49,103 bases of DNA from Chloroflexota bacterium (GTDB lineage Bacteria > Chloroflexota > Dehalococcoidia > UBA1151 > TMED-70), in contig PBHA01000004.1 of assembly GCA_002719425.1 (NCBI GenBank), forward strand, positions 1 to 49,103. The letters are read 5' to 3'. The notes under the pieces were generated by a model. It was not told where the DNA came from. It saw only the letters and a list, made by a program, of their open reading frames with translations, and ran no database searches. Made by a program: the position numbers and the translations under genes. Shown one piece after another: positions 8,426 to 16,550 of this stretch (position 1 is the first letter of the stretch; each line of letters starts with the position of its first letter).

Positions 8426-9514
8426 ATGCAAACCTATTCATTGAAATGCTATAAGTGTAATGTCACTCAGAAAGATAATTCTATATCTAGAATTTTCTGC
8501 GAAAAAGGCTGTAACGAATTATTGATATGTCAAGATATTTCTCCAATGAAACAAGACCCTCTAAAATCAATAAGGGATGATGAAGAATCATTTTCTCTAG
8601 GTGAGGGGAGTACTCCATTGATTCCCTTAAATAAAATTGGAAAAAGACTAGGATTAGAAAAACTTTTTGCCAAACTAGAATTCATGTCACCAACGGGGTC
8701 ATTTAAGGATAGAGGAAGTTCTCTTGTAATAAATATTGCAAGAAAAGAAAGAGTTGAAGAATTTGTTGAAGATTCTTCTGGAAATGCTGGAGCTTCATTA
8801 TCTGCATATGCTGGAGCTACAGATATAAAAGCTCATATTTTTGTACCTGATAGTGCTGGAAAAGGTAAACTTGATCAAATCTCTATTTTTGGAGCAAAAT
8901 TACATAAAATTGAAGGTCCAAGAGAAAACTCTACAATTGCTGCAAAAGATTTTTCGAAAAAAAATCATATCCCATATTTATCACATAATTTATCTCCATA
9001 TTTTTCTGAAGGAATGAAAAGTTTCGCATACGAAATTTATTCAGAATTTGGAGAAGTAGATCATATTATTTTTCCTACTGGAAACGGATCTCTCTTATTA
9101 GGAACATGGAGGGGGTTTATAGATATATCAAAGAATTCTAATTTAAAGCTTCCTAAATTGCATGCAGCTCAATCTAATGTTGTTGAGCCAATTGTAGCTG
9201 AGTATTCTCAAAAAAAATGGAATTTTGATCCTTCATCAAAGACTATAGCTTCGGGTATTTCAGTCTCAAACCCGCCTAGATTAATAGAGATTGTTGATGC
9301 CATAAAAAATAGTAATGGTTCAGCCACCTCATCAAGTGATAATGAAGCATTGATTTGGCATGAAATATTAGCAAAAGAAGAGGGGGTTTATTCAGAAAAA
9401 ACTTGTGCTTTTTCTTTTGCTACACTAGAAAAATTAGTAAAATCTGGGATAATCCAAAAGAATGAAAAAATAATCGTACCGATAACTGGTTCGGGCCTTA
9501 AGGAATCTACTTAA
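8426..9514 (+). CDS. thrC: Threonine synthase
   Basis: Converts O-phosphohomoserine to threonine with PLP. The 362-residue protein starts with a short zinc-ribbon-like part (C8, C11, C25, C29), then EGSTPLIPL (60-68) and the Schiff-base motif SFKDRG with K94. SSGNAGASLSAYA and FPTGNGSL bind the cofactor. An AAGGA ribosome site precedes ATG 8426. This is the thrC type with N-terminal Cys residues seen in many bacteria and archaea; a threonine-dehydratase relative is less likely because of that N-terminus. Its last eight bases overlap the convergent aminotransferase gene. Confidence 0.88.
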   Translation: MQTYSLKCYKCNVTQKDNSISRIFCEKGCNELLICQDISPMKQDPLKSIRDDEESFSLGEGSTPLIPLNKIGKRLGLEKLFAKLEFMSPTGSFKDRGSSLVINIARKERVEEFVEDSSGNAGASLSAYAGATDIKAHIFVPDSAGKGKLDQISIFGAKLHKIEGPRENSTIAAKDFSKKNHIPYLSHNLSPYFSEGMKSFAYEIYSEFGEVDHIIFPTGNGSLLLGTWRGFIDISKNSNLKLPKLHAAQSNVVEPIVAEYSQKKWNFDPSSKTIASGISVSNPPRLIEIVDAIKNSNGSATSSSDNEALIWHEILAKEEGVYSEKTCAFSFATLEKLVKSGIIQKNEKIIVPITGSGLKEST

Positions 9515-10688
9515 AAGAGTTATATGCCTCTTTGAATCCTTTTATAGATCCTTCTAAGACCCAGTCGTCTACACTGTAAGATATTCTAAAGTATCCACCT
9601 AATCCGAAGCCTCTTCCAGGAACGGTTAGAACTTTATGATTTTGAAGTTCTTTAACAAATTTAGCGTCATCTTCTATAGGAGTTCTTGGGAATAGGTAAA
9701 ATGCACCTTCCGGCTTAACACAATCATAGCCTATATTAATTAATTCTTTATATAAAAAATCTCTTTTTTTCCTATAAACATCTATATCGACAGTTTCATT
9801 TTGAATATCTTCTATAGCCCTTTGCATGAATGCAGTAGCGTTAACATGTCCCAGTGTTCTTAGTGAAAAAATAATAGCATCAAATAATACTTGTCTATCA
9901 TTATCTTTAGGAGACACAACAATATAACCAATCCTTTCACCAGCCAATCCTAAATCTTTAGAATGTGAAGTAACAACAATTGATCTGTCATGATAATTGA
10001 AAATAAATGGATATTCTTTATTATCGAAAATAATTTTTCTATATGGTTCGTCTGAAACAAGATATATTTCAGTTTGAAGTTTTTTTTCAGCACGCTTTAT
10101 TACGTCAGAAAGTTTTTCTATGATTTCTTTTGGGTATAGAATTCCTGTAGGATTGTTTGGTGAATTTATGATTACGGCTCTGGTTTTTTTTGTGATTTTA
10201 TTTTCAAGGTCAGCTAAATCTGGAAGGAAATTTTCATCAGTTTTTGCTATAACTGATTTACCGTTATGGTTAGAAACATAGAATAGATACTCTACAAAAA
10301 AAGGTGAAAAAATTATTATTTCATCATCAGGATTTAGTAATGTTTTTAATACAGAATTTAGTCCGCCTGCTGCTCCAGTAGTTACGATAACATGCTCGCT
10401 TCCAATATTTAGTGAGAATTCATCATTTAGATTTTTGGCAATAGCACTTCTTGTCGATAAAAATCCAGGATTAGGCATATATCTATGCATTCCTTTTTCT
10501 TCAGATTTTGAAAGATCAATTATTTTTTCCTTAAATTTTTTAGGAGGTTCTAGTAAAGGGTTACCTAAAGAAAGATCAAATACATTTTTTTCACCATATT
10601 GCTGTTTTAGTTGGATTCCTTCTTCGAACATTTTTCTTATCCAACTGGACTTTTCAAGGACTTCTAAAATGCCTTTTGAAATACTCAT
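9507..10688 (-). CDS. Class I/II PLP-dependent aminotransferase
   Basis: Fold-type I aminotransferase of 393 residues: NSPNNPTG (175-182), SDEPYR (212-217), the Schiff-base lysine K244 in SHSKDLGLAGERIGY, and the substrate-carboxylate arginine near the C-terminus in GYFRISYS. The LSLGNPLLEPP start is typical of the aspartate/aromatic/alanine aminotransferase group; the amino donor is not determined. Its ATG overlaps the stop of the upstream RDD gene in an ATGA arrangement, indicating translational coupling. Confidence 0.9.
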   Translation of the reverse strand: MSISKGILEVLEKSSWIRKMFEEGIQLKQQYGEKNVFDLSLGNPLLEPPKKFKEKIIDLSKSEEKGMHRYMPNPGFLSTRSAIAKNLNDEFSLNIGSEHVIVTTGAAGGLNSVLKTLLNPDDEIIIFSPFFVEYLFYVSNHNGKSVIAKTDENFLPDLADLENKITKKTRAVIINSPNNPTGILYPKEIIEKLSDVIKRAEKKLQTEIYLVSDEPYRKIIFDNKEYPFIFNYHDRSIVVTSHSKDLGLAGERIGYIVVSPKDNDRQVLFDAIIFSLRTLGHVNATAFMQRAIEDIQNETVDIDVYRKKRDFLYKELINIGYDCVKPEGAFYLFPRTPIEDDAKFVKELQNHKVLTVPGRGFGLGGYFRISYSVDDWVLEGSIKGFKEAYNSFK

Positions 10689-11116
10689 TTTTTCTTCTCC
10701 GTTTTAGTTTCTTTAATAACAAGAGTTTCAAAAAATATATCATACCAAGCTCTATTTTTATCATCTTTTATTATCCAAAATATACCAATCATTAATGGCA
10801 TTATTGCTATGAATTTCCCCCCAATTTCTCTAGCAAAAGCAGCTCCTATTCCAATATTATCTCCTTCAGGATTTACAACTTTAATTCTTAATGCCCATTT
10901 GCCAATTGTTTTACCATATAGTCCTGTAGGAATTACTAAGTAGCAAAAACAAATAATTACAATAAAATAATCAAATAAAGAGTAATTTATACCAAGTATA
11001 TTTTTACCAACTATGTTTAGCCCAAAATATAACAATAATATGTATGAAGTATCTACAAATGCAGCCATAAAACGTCTGAATATGGGAGCTATATTTTTTT
11101 CTTTTTTCATAAGCAT
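10685..11116 (-). CDS. RDD family membrane protein
   Basis: A 143-residue protein with three predicted membrane segments (about 20-38, 47-65 and 103-118). The first carries the RDD-like motif (FRRFMAAFVDTSYI), and TIGKWALRIKVVN follows the second segment as in other RDD proteins. Function is unknown for most of this family; ion transport has been proposed for some. The start may be ATG 11116 or the ATG at 11110; neither has a clear ribosome site. It is the first gene of a two-gene unit with the aminotransferase. Confidence 0.85.
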   Translation of the reverse strand: MLMKKEKNIAPIFRRFMAAFVDTSYILLLYFGLNIVGKNILGINYSLFDYFIVIICFCYLVIPTGLYGKTIGKWALRIKVVNPEGDNIGIGAAFAREIGGKFIAIMPLMIGIFWIIKDDKNRAWYDIFFETLVIKETKTEKKK

Positions 11117-11194
11117 TTAAATAAATAGTCTTCTTATTATGGTATATAAAATTCAAATTTAGGAATATATTATTTACTTAATTATTTGTTTATC

Positions 11195-11199
11195 GGAGG
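11195..11199 (+). promoter_or_regulatory. Ribosome binding site deciding a TTG start
   Basis: GGAGG six bases before the TTG at 11206. No ATG near the N-terminus would keep the cofactor motif in place, so this site supports the TTG start. Confidence 0.75.
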
Positions 11200-11205
11200 C
11201 TCATA

Positions 11206-11982
11206 TTGTCAAGATTAGAGGGAAAAGTAGCTGTAGTAACAGGGGCTGGTTCTGGAATAGGAATGGCTACAACAAGACTTTTTTTAGAGATGGGATGCAA
11301 GGTGGTTTGTTCAGATGTAAGTGATAATTTTTTGAATGAGTTGGAAAATGAAATTTCTTCACACAAACCAAATTATTTGATTTTAAAATCTGATGTTACA
11401 AAAAGATCTGATTGTAAAAATATTGCAAAATCAGCAGTTGATAATTGGGGTAAGTTAGATATTTTAGTTAATAGTGCAGGTGTGACTCCAAGACACGCTC
11501 CTCCCGAGTGGGATTTTGAGCAAAAATGGGATTTTGTAATGGAAGTAAATCTGAAGGGCTCTATGCTAATGTCTTACGAAAGTGTTGAGCAAATGAAGAA
11601 AAATACAGGCGGATCTATTATTAATTTATCTTCAATAATTGGATTAGTTGGATATTCTGATACACTTGGATTTTCAGATGGATTTAATCCGTATCCTCAT
11701 TCTAAAGGTGGTGTTGTTCAGATGACTAGGGATATGGGAGTTAATCTTGCAAAGCATTCAATTAGGGTTAACGCATTGTGTCCCGGATTTGCATATACTA
11801 ATTTAACTAAATCTATTACTGACGATGAAACTATCCACAAAAAATTAATTGAGTTACATCCTATGGGAAGACTTGGCACAGCAGATGATATAGCTAATGC
11901 TGCATTGTTTTTAGCAAGTGATGAATCATCATTTATTACTGGAACTGCTATACCTGTAGATGGTGGATATACAGCTAGATAA
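11206..11982 (+). CDS. Short-chain dehydrogenase/reductase (3-oxoacyl-ACP-reductase-like)
   Basis: A 258-residue SDR: TGAGSGIG cofactor motif at 12-19, NSAG, catalytic Ser in INLSSI, and a complete YPHSK (YxxxK). It ends with the usual VDGGYTAR. The start is TTG 11206 with GGAGG (11195-11199) six bases upstream, giving the canonical LEGKVAVVTG N-terminus. The following gene's AAGGAG overlaps this stop codon, so it is co-transcribed with an ADP-ribosylglycohydrolase-type protein. The alcohol substrate is unknown, probably a sugar or polyol. Confidence 0.92.
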   Translation: MSRLEGKVAVVTGAGSGIGMATTRLFLEMGCKVVCSDVSDNFLNELENEISSHKPNYLILKSDVTKRSDCKNIAKSAVDNWGKLDILVNSAGVTPRHAPPEWDFEQKWDFVMEVNLKGSMLMSYESVEQMKKNTGGSIINLSSIIGLVGYSDTLGFSDGFNPYPHSKGGVVQMTRDMGVNLAKHSIRVNALCPGFAYTNLTKSITDDETIHKKLIELHPMGRLGTADDIANAALFLASDESSFITGTAIPVDGGYTAR

Positions 11983-11993
11983 GGAGTTTTATT

Positions 11994-13388
11994 ATGCTTA
12001 TTCGATTAGATACATTAAGAGAAAGACTTCATGGTGTTGTTCTTAATAAGGGAGAGCAAGGATATGATATTAAAGGTCTACAAGATGAGCTAGATAACCT
12101 CCCTGATAGCTATGACGAGTTTGTAAAGTTTACTGAAAAATTATTAAATCTAAAAATTAGAAATGATTGGTCTTATGTAGAACCAAGCTCTATAAATGAT
12201 ATTTTGAATGAGATGGATCCATCAAGACCAAAAGGACAAATTAAAGAAATTGATTATGAAGATAGTTCAAAGAGGGTAGAAGCAGCTTTTATAGCATCTT
12301 TATGTGGGTGTATGTTAGGTAAGCCATTAGAAGCTATGTTTACAGGACATGAAATTAGAAAGGCTTTAGAAGAAATAGATGAATGGCCTATGTCAGATTA
12401 TGTATCTAAAGATGTAGAAAATGTTCTTCCTAGAGTTCATAGATCTTTTCCTGAAACAGCTAGAGAGTTTATAAATTATGTTGCTCCAGATGATGATATT
12501 AATTACACAATTATGGGGATGTTGATTTTAGAAAAATATGGTGCAGACTTTACTCATGAAAATATGAAAGAACTTTGGATTCATCATCTACCAATAGGCA
12601 CAACTTTTGGACCTGAAAATACAAAGTTACTCAAATCAGGAATGGATCTAAAAATCGATGGAATGGACAGATCTACTTTTCTTGAAAAAGGGGGTAATGG
12701 ACCTAGAAATGTTTTGCCAACTGATAATCCTGAGGACCTAATAGATGTTTTCAACGATATATTAAATCCTGGCGATGAACTATGTGGAGCTGCAATTAGA
12801 GCAGATGCATATGGATATGCTTATCCAGGCAACCCAGCCATGGCCTCTGAATTAGCTTGGAGAGATGCTAGCTTCACCCATAATCGAACTGGTGTCTACG
12901 GAACTATGTTTATAGCAGCAGCTATTTCATGTGCTCAAATTATGGAAGATAGAGATGAAATAATAGAAACCGCTCTTAAGTTTGTACCTCAAAAGAGTCG
13001 TTTTTACGAAAGAGTTTCAGCTTGTTTTAAAGATGTAAAAGATTCTGATTCTTGGGAAGAAGCTTACGATAAAATAAGTGATAAATATGGAGAGTATGGT
13101 CACTGTAGGATTTATCAAGAGATAGGTATGTTGATTAATACTTTGAAGTTTGCTGAAAATGTAGGTCATGGAATTTGTATTCAAGTAAGCCAAGGTGCAG
13201 ATACAGATAGCTTTGGAGCTACCTCAGGGTCTCTTCTGGGAGCATATTTTGGCCCCGGTAATCTTGAGGATAAGTGGATAAAACCATTTAATGACGACAT
13301 ACATACTGGTTTAGCCTGGTTTTTTGAAAGATCTATCTCTAAATTAGCTAAAAGAATGTCAAAACTACCTACTATAGTTAGGGTGTAA
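11994..13388 (+). CDS. ADP-ribosylglycohydrolase (DraG/ARH) family protein with N-terminal extension
   Basis: The 464-residue protein has the family core from about residue 94: AAFIASLCGCMLGKPLE, then PDDDINYTIMG with the metal-binding acids D166-D168, and GADTDSFGATSGSLLGAYFG towards the C-terminus, which supplies the second metal site. Family members hydrolyse ADP-ribose or related N/O-glycosidic bonds with two Mg2+ ions. A region of roughly 90 residues before the core is not part of the usual fold of about 300 residues. Being coupled to an SDR suggests small-molecule glycoside metabolism rather than protein de-ADP-ribosylation; that is inference. Confidence 0.88.
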   Translation: MLIRLDTLRERLHGVVLNKGEQGYDIKGLQDELDNLPDSYDEFVKFTEKLLNLKIRNDWSYVEPSSINDILNEMDPSRPKGQIKEIDYEDSSKRVEAAFIASLCGCMLGKPLEAMFTGHEIRKALEEIDEWPMSDYVSKDVENVLPRVHRSFPETAREFINYVAPDDDINYTIMGMLILEKYGADFTHENMKELWIHHLPIGTTFGPENTKLLKSGMDLKIDGMDRSTFLEKGGNGPRNVLPTDNPEDLIDVFNDILNPGDELCGAAIRADAYGYAYPGNPAMASELAWRDASFTHNRTGVYGTMFIAAAISCAQIMEDRDEIIETALKFVPQKSRFYERVSACFKDVKDSDSWEEAYDKISDKYGEYGHCRIYQEIGMLINTLKFAENVGHGICIQVSQGADTDSFGATSGSLLGAYFGPGNLEDKWIKPFNDDIHTGLAWFFERSISKLAKRMSKLPTIVRV

Positions 13389-13398
13389 TTTTATTTGA

Positions 13399-13475
13399 TG
13401 GCACGCCCGGGAGGATTCGAACCCCCGACCTAATGGGTAGAAACCATTCGCTCTATCCAACTGAGCTACGGGCGC
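13399..13475 (-). tRNA. tRNA-Arg (anticodon UCU), CCA encoded
   Basis: On the minus strand the cloverleaf folds fully: acceptor GCGCCCG paired with CGGGCGT, D-arm GCTC/GAGC, anticodon stem AATGG/CCATT around the loop TTTCTAC (anticodon TCT, reading AGA), and a T-arm GGGGG-TTCGAAT-CCTCC. The discriminator base is G and CCA is encoded at 13401-13399. AGA is a frequent arginine codon in this AT-rich region. Confidence 0.97.
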
Positions 13476-13490
13476 ATGACAACATATACT

Positions 13491-13520
13491 ATTATAAAAT
13501 TTATTTTTACCTATTGGCAA
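13491..13520 (-). promoter_or_regulatory. Promoter of the tRNA-Arg gene
   Basis: On the minus strand TTGCCA (13520-13515) and a perfect TATAAT (13496-13491) are separated by 18 bases. The -10 box ends 15 bases before the tRNA 5' end, so transcription would begin with a leader of about ten bases. This is the clearest sigma-70-type promoter in the window. Confidence 0.65.
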
Positions 13521-13572
13521 TGGTTATTCTTAGTGCTCTTACTTTAAGCTTGTAATTTAGGTATATAAAATT

Positions 13573-14769
13573 TTACTTCTTGAAATTTGCTGCTTCTTCT
13601 GACCCTCCAGTAGCACTTCCTTTTGAATAAGAGTGAGCACCCATTCCAGCTAGGTCACCGTTTTCTACTATTAGATATTCATTTCTAATATTTTTACCTT
13701 CAAAAACACATTCAAGTATTTCTCTTACACCAGCTGCATATCTTGCTTGAGCTGATAATGATGTACCACTTGTATGAGGCGTCATTCCATGGTTTGGCAT
13801 TTTTCTCCATATATGATCGTTAGGAGCTGGTTGAGGGAACCAAACATCTCCAGCATAACCACTTATGTGTCCAGATTCTAACGCTTTAGCCATTGCTTCT
13901 CTATTAACTATCTTACCTCTTGCAGTATTTATAACATAAGCACCTTTTTTACACTTACTAATCAGATCTTCATCAAAAAGATTTTCAGTTTCCGAGTGCA
14001 ATGGACAACTTATATTAATAACATCACATACTGAAACTAAAGACTCTACAGTTTCATGGAATGTTAGATTTAATTCTTTTTCCTTATCTTCTGGTAATCT
14101 ATGACGATCATTATAGTGAAGTTTTACATCAAAAGGGTACATTTTTCTTAAAACGTCGTAACCTATTCTTCCTGCAGCTATTGTTCCTACATTCATTCCT
14201 TCAACATCATAAGATCTCTTAACAGCATCAGCTATATGCCAACCTCCATCATTAACTATTCTGTGCTGGTTATGATAATCTCTAACCATTGCTAAAATCA
14301 TCATTACGATATGTTCAGATACTGATCTTGAATTACAATAAGTCACCTCAACTACATCAACTTTGTGATCAATTGCTGCTTGGAGATCAACGTGATCTGA
14401 ACCTATACCTGCGGTGATAGCCATTTTTAAGTTTTTTGCTGACTCTATTCGTTCTCTTGTAAGGTAGTATGGCCAAAATGGTTGAGATATTACTATATCT
14501 GCATCTACTAGTTCTTTATCTGCGGTACACCCTTTTGCATCTTTATCAGATGTTACTACTAGTGTGTGTCCATTTTCTTCTAAAAATTTTCTAAGACCCA
14601 ATTCACCTGAAACACAACCAAGTAGTTCTCCAGGATTAAAATCTATAGATTTTGGAGTTGGTAATGTCATCCCATCTGGATATTTTTCCAAATGAGGAAG
14701 TTCACTCATAGGGTAAGATTTTGGCATTCCGTCAACAGGATCATCATATAAAACACATAAAATTTTCAT
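13573..14769 (-). CDS. fdh: NAD-dependent formate dehydrogenase
   Basis: Oxidises formate to CO2 with reduction of NAD+; cytosolic and metal-free, of the D-2-hydroxyacid dehydrogenase superfamily. The 398-residue sequence shows N146, D221 in HYNDRHRLP, R284 in NTARGK, Q313 in FPQPAPNDH and H332 in TPHTSGTSLSAQ. These positions coincide with the published numbering of the Pseudomonas sp. 101 enzyme, so there is no net insertion up to the active site. The nucleotide motif is GTIAAGRIG (195-203), and the formate pocket PFWPYYLT is at 97-104. A TTAGGA site precedes the ATG. It would supply NADH from C1 units. Confidence 0.96.
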   Translation of the reverse strand: MKILCVLYDDPVDGMPKSYPMSELPHLEKYPDGMTLPTPKSIDFNPGELLGCVSGELGLRKFLEENGHTLVVTSDKDAKGCTADKELVDADIVISQPFWPYYLTRERIESAKNLKMAITAGIGSDHVDLQAAIDHKVDVVEVTYCNSRSVSEHIVMMILAMVRDYHNQHRIVNDGGWHIADAVKRSYDVEGMNVGTIAAGRIGYDVLRKMYPFDVKLHYNDRHRLPEDKEKELNLTFHETVESLVSVCDVINISCPLHSETENLFDEDLISKCKKGAYVINTARGKIVNREAMAKALESGHISGYAGDVWFPQPAPNDHIWRKMPNHGMTPHTSGTSLSAQARYAAGVREILECVFEGKNIRNEYLIVENGDLAGMGAHSYSKGSATGGSEEAANFKK

Positions 14770-14837
14770 AATTTTTTCCTAAGTTTAGTATATTTTATTA
14801 ACAGTATACAGACACAAAAAAAAAATCCTAATTCAAA

Positions 14838-15458
14838 TCAATGTTTTTTGAGTTTATAAAATTTCAATAAAATATAAGTTAAAACAATAAAAAAAATTAA
14901 TATTAAAAATGGAACTTTAAAGGGATCTATATATTCTGAAATTTTTTTATAATTTTCTCCTAATTTATTACCTAAATAGATATACAAAAAATTTGATGGA
15001 AAACTTGCTGTAAATGTAATAATTGAATATTTATAAAAATTCATTTTATAAATTCCAGCTATTATGGATGTTATAGGTTTAGGGAATAGTGGTACAAATC
15101 TAGTAATTATCACAAATAATGATCCGTATTTAAGAAAATATTTTTCAGACGATTTGATTTCATTCTTAGAAACTAAAATATATTTTCCAAATTTTTCTAT
15201 AAGAGAATATCCAAACTTTTTTGACAAATAATATTCAAGAGAACATCCTAGTAGTGTACCGGTAGAAGCTAATGTTGTGACAAAAATTAGTTCAATAACA
15301 CTGTCCACAAGCAGCCAACCAGCTAAAGTAAGTATTATTTCACCTGGAAATGGCAGAACAGTCGGTTCAATAACCATAAAAAAGAAGATTCCAGGATAAC
15401 CAAGCCATTCGAAAGCATTAATAACCCATTGAATTATAGTATTTTCCAAACTAAACAT
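14838..15458 (-). CDS. DedA family (VTT domain) membrane protein
   Basis: A 206-residue integral membrane protein with four to five hydrophobic segments. The hallmark of DedA is present: an acidic residue and proline-glycine loop in FFMVIEPTVLPFPGEIIL (about 25-42), and later the conserved arginine loop RFVPLFPKPITSIIAGIYKM. Family members act in lipid flipping (undecaprenyl phosphate or phospholipid recycling) and envelope homeostasis. Its start has no strong ribosome site. Confidence 0.88.
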   Translation of the reverse strand: MFSLENTIIQWVINAFEWLGYPGIFFFMVIEPTVLPFPGEIILTLAGWLLVDSVIELIFVTTLASTGTLLGCSLEYYLSKKFGYSLIEKFGKYILVSKNEIKSSEKYFLKYGSLFVIITRFVPLFPKPITSIIAGIYKMNFYKYSIITFTASFPSNFLYIYLGNKLGENYKKISEYIDPFKVPFLILIFFIVLTYILLKFYKLKKH

Positions 15459-15664
15459 TGCTTTTAAGGCACCTTTTATTCAATAACTAATAAAAAGTAT
15501 ACCTAACAATATTGATGGCCCTAAAATAATTTTAACCTTAAATCTAAATCCTGAAGTTAAAACCAATATTTTAATAGTTTTAAAATATTTATTGAACTTT
15601 ATTTGATAAATATATTATAATTTAACTATGGATTTCCCACTGCTTTTTCACTTCAAAACACTAT

Positions 15665-15719
15665 AAGTATTGAAATAGTTTTGAACAAGTTCAAAACAAG
15701 TATTGTAAAAGTTTTGTAC
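15665..15719. repeat. Two imperfect 22-bp direct repeats, 33 bp apart, in front of the small HTH gene
   Basis: Copies at 15665-15686 and 15698-15719 share AAGTATTG then (T/A)AGTTTTG and end in AAC or TAC, differing at only a few bases. Their start-to-start distance of 33 bp is about three helical turns, placing both on the same face. The palindrome at 15678-15697 lies across the first copy and the gap. Confidence 0.75.
15678..15697. promoter_or_regulatory. Perfect palindromic operator candidate upstream of the HTH gene
   Basis: Half-sites GTTTTGAAC and GTTCAAAAC are perfect 9-bp inverted repeats around a central AA. Further half-site-like GTTTTG(T)AC occurs at 15711-15719, overlapping the putative -35, and CTTCAAAAC at about 15651. 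Position and symmetry suggest binding by a dimeric regulator, most simply the adjacent small HTH protein acting on its own promoter. Confidence 0.6.
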
Positions 15720-15743
15720 TAATATTTTATTTTGTGTTATAAT
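15714..15743 (+). promoter_or_regulatory. Promoter of the small HTH gene, probably giving a leaderless mRNA
   Basis: TTGTAC (15714-15719) and a perfect TATAAT (15738-15743) are 18 bases apart. Only seven bases separate the -10 box from the ATG at 15751, so the transcript should start at or next to the start codon. No Shine-Dalgarno is present, which fits. The -35 falls inside the second direct repeat. Confidence 0.55.
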
Positions 15744-15750
15744 TTTAAAT

Positions 15751-15987
15751 ATGGCTTTAGAGGCAAAAAAAACATCAAAAATGCTAAGTGTGGAAAAGAA
15801 GTTCAAGAGAGATCTTGAACGTATTATTCCAGAGCTTGTCAATGAAAAGGGTCTTACTGGTGCTGCAAAAGAACTTGGTTTAGGTAAGGCTACTTTATCA
15901 TACTGGATGTTAAAACTAGGAATTCAATTTAGAAAAGTTGCACTTGCTCCTGGTGAGACTATTGAAATCAAAAGAATCTCTGATTAA
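15751..15987 (+). CDS. Small helix-turn-helix protein
   Basis: A 78-residue basic protein. Residues about 33-58 (LVNEKGLTGAAKELGLGKATLSYWMLKLGI) form a helix-turn-helix of the resolvase/Fis kind, preceded by a Lys/Arg-rich helix and followed by a short strand-like tail (VALAPGETIEIKRI). No ligand or receiver domain is present. It lies alone between divergent dedA and a cytochrome gene and is preceded by an operator array, so autoregulation is likely. Its other targets and physiological role cannot be told from the sequence. Confidence 0.8.
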   Translation: MALEAKKTSKMLSVEKKFKRDLERIIPELVNEKGLTGAAKELGLGKATLSYWMLKLGIQFRKVALAPGETIEIKRISD

Positions 15988-16072
15988 TGGTTATTTTTTT
16001 CTCTTTATTTTTTAATTATGTTCATTTACATTTAAACAGAGAATTAAATCATACCCATACATAACTCAAGCT

Positions 16073-16522
16073 ATGAATAAAAAAATTACAGTTTTGTTAT
16101 TTGTTATTTTTCTGTCATTTGCAGTAATCTCTTGTAGAGAAGTAACGGAACCTCCGTCAGATCCAGTTGTATTTGAACCAACCCCAGCTGCTAAAGAAAT
16201 GGTCATGGCTGGTGCAGCGCCTGAAGTAGAGGTAGTTATTGTTGGGGATCCAGCTTCAGGTTCAGAATGGTTTTTGAATGAAGGTTGTAATGCTTGTCAT
16301 TCATTAGGACCTGAAAAAATAGTTGGGCCAGGTTTTGCTGGAATCTATGAAAGAGCTGCTACAAGAGGTTATAGCTCTCCTGATGATTATATTGAAGCTT
16401 CAATAAGATACCCTGGTGAGTATATAGTCGAAGGTTATTCTAATCTTATGCCTGCTAGTTGGGAAGAAGCTGAAAAGCAAGAAATTGCAGATATAATTTC
16501 ATACTTAAAAACCTTACAATAA
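16073..16522 (+). CDS. Lipoprotein c-type cytochrome
   Basis: A 149-residue exported mono-haem cytochrome. A hydrophobic signal segment (5-19) ends in the lipobox AVISC with the lipid-anchor cysteine C21. A Pro/Val-rich spacer (22-60) leads to one haem site CNACH (72-76) and a distal methionine (M126 in NLMPASW), followed by the usual C-terminal helix ADIISYLKTL. It resembles the small soluble domain of cytochrome c oxidase subunit II and other class I cytochromes, so it is probably an electron carrier at the outer face of the membrane. No oxidase genes are adjacent. Confidence 0.93.
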   Translation: MNKKITVLLFVIFLSFAVISCREVTEPPSDPVVFEPTPAAKEMVMAGAAPEVEVVIVGDPASGSEWFLNEGCNACHSLGPEKIVGPGFAGIYERAATRGYSSPDDYIEASIRYPGEYIVEGYSNLMPASWEEAEKQEIADIISYLKTLQ

Positions 16523-16550
16523 TTAGTTTCAAGCTATTTTTTTGAACAAA

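Noticed and set aside
15665..15719. CRISPR-like array
   Set aside because: Only two imperfect repeats with an 11-base gap and no cas genes; the palindrome and the promoter make an operator much more likely.
15648..15842. 64-codon minus-strand frame over the HTH gene
   Set aside because: It covers the operator repeats and is antisense to the small HTH gene, which has a promoter and a clear fold.
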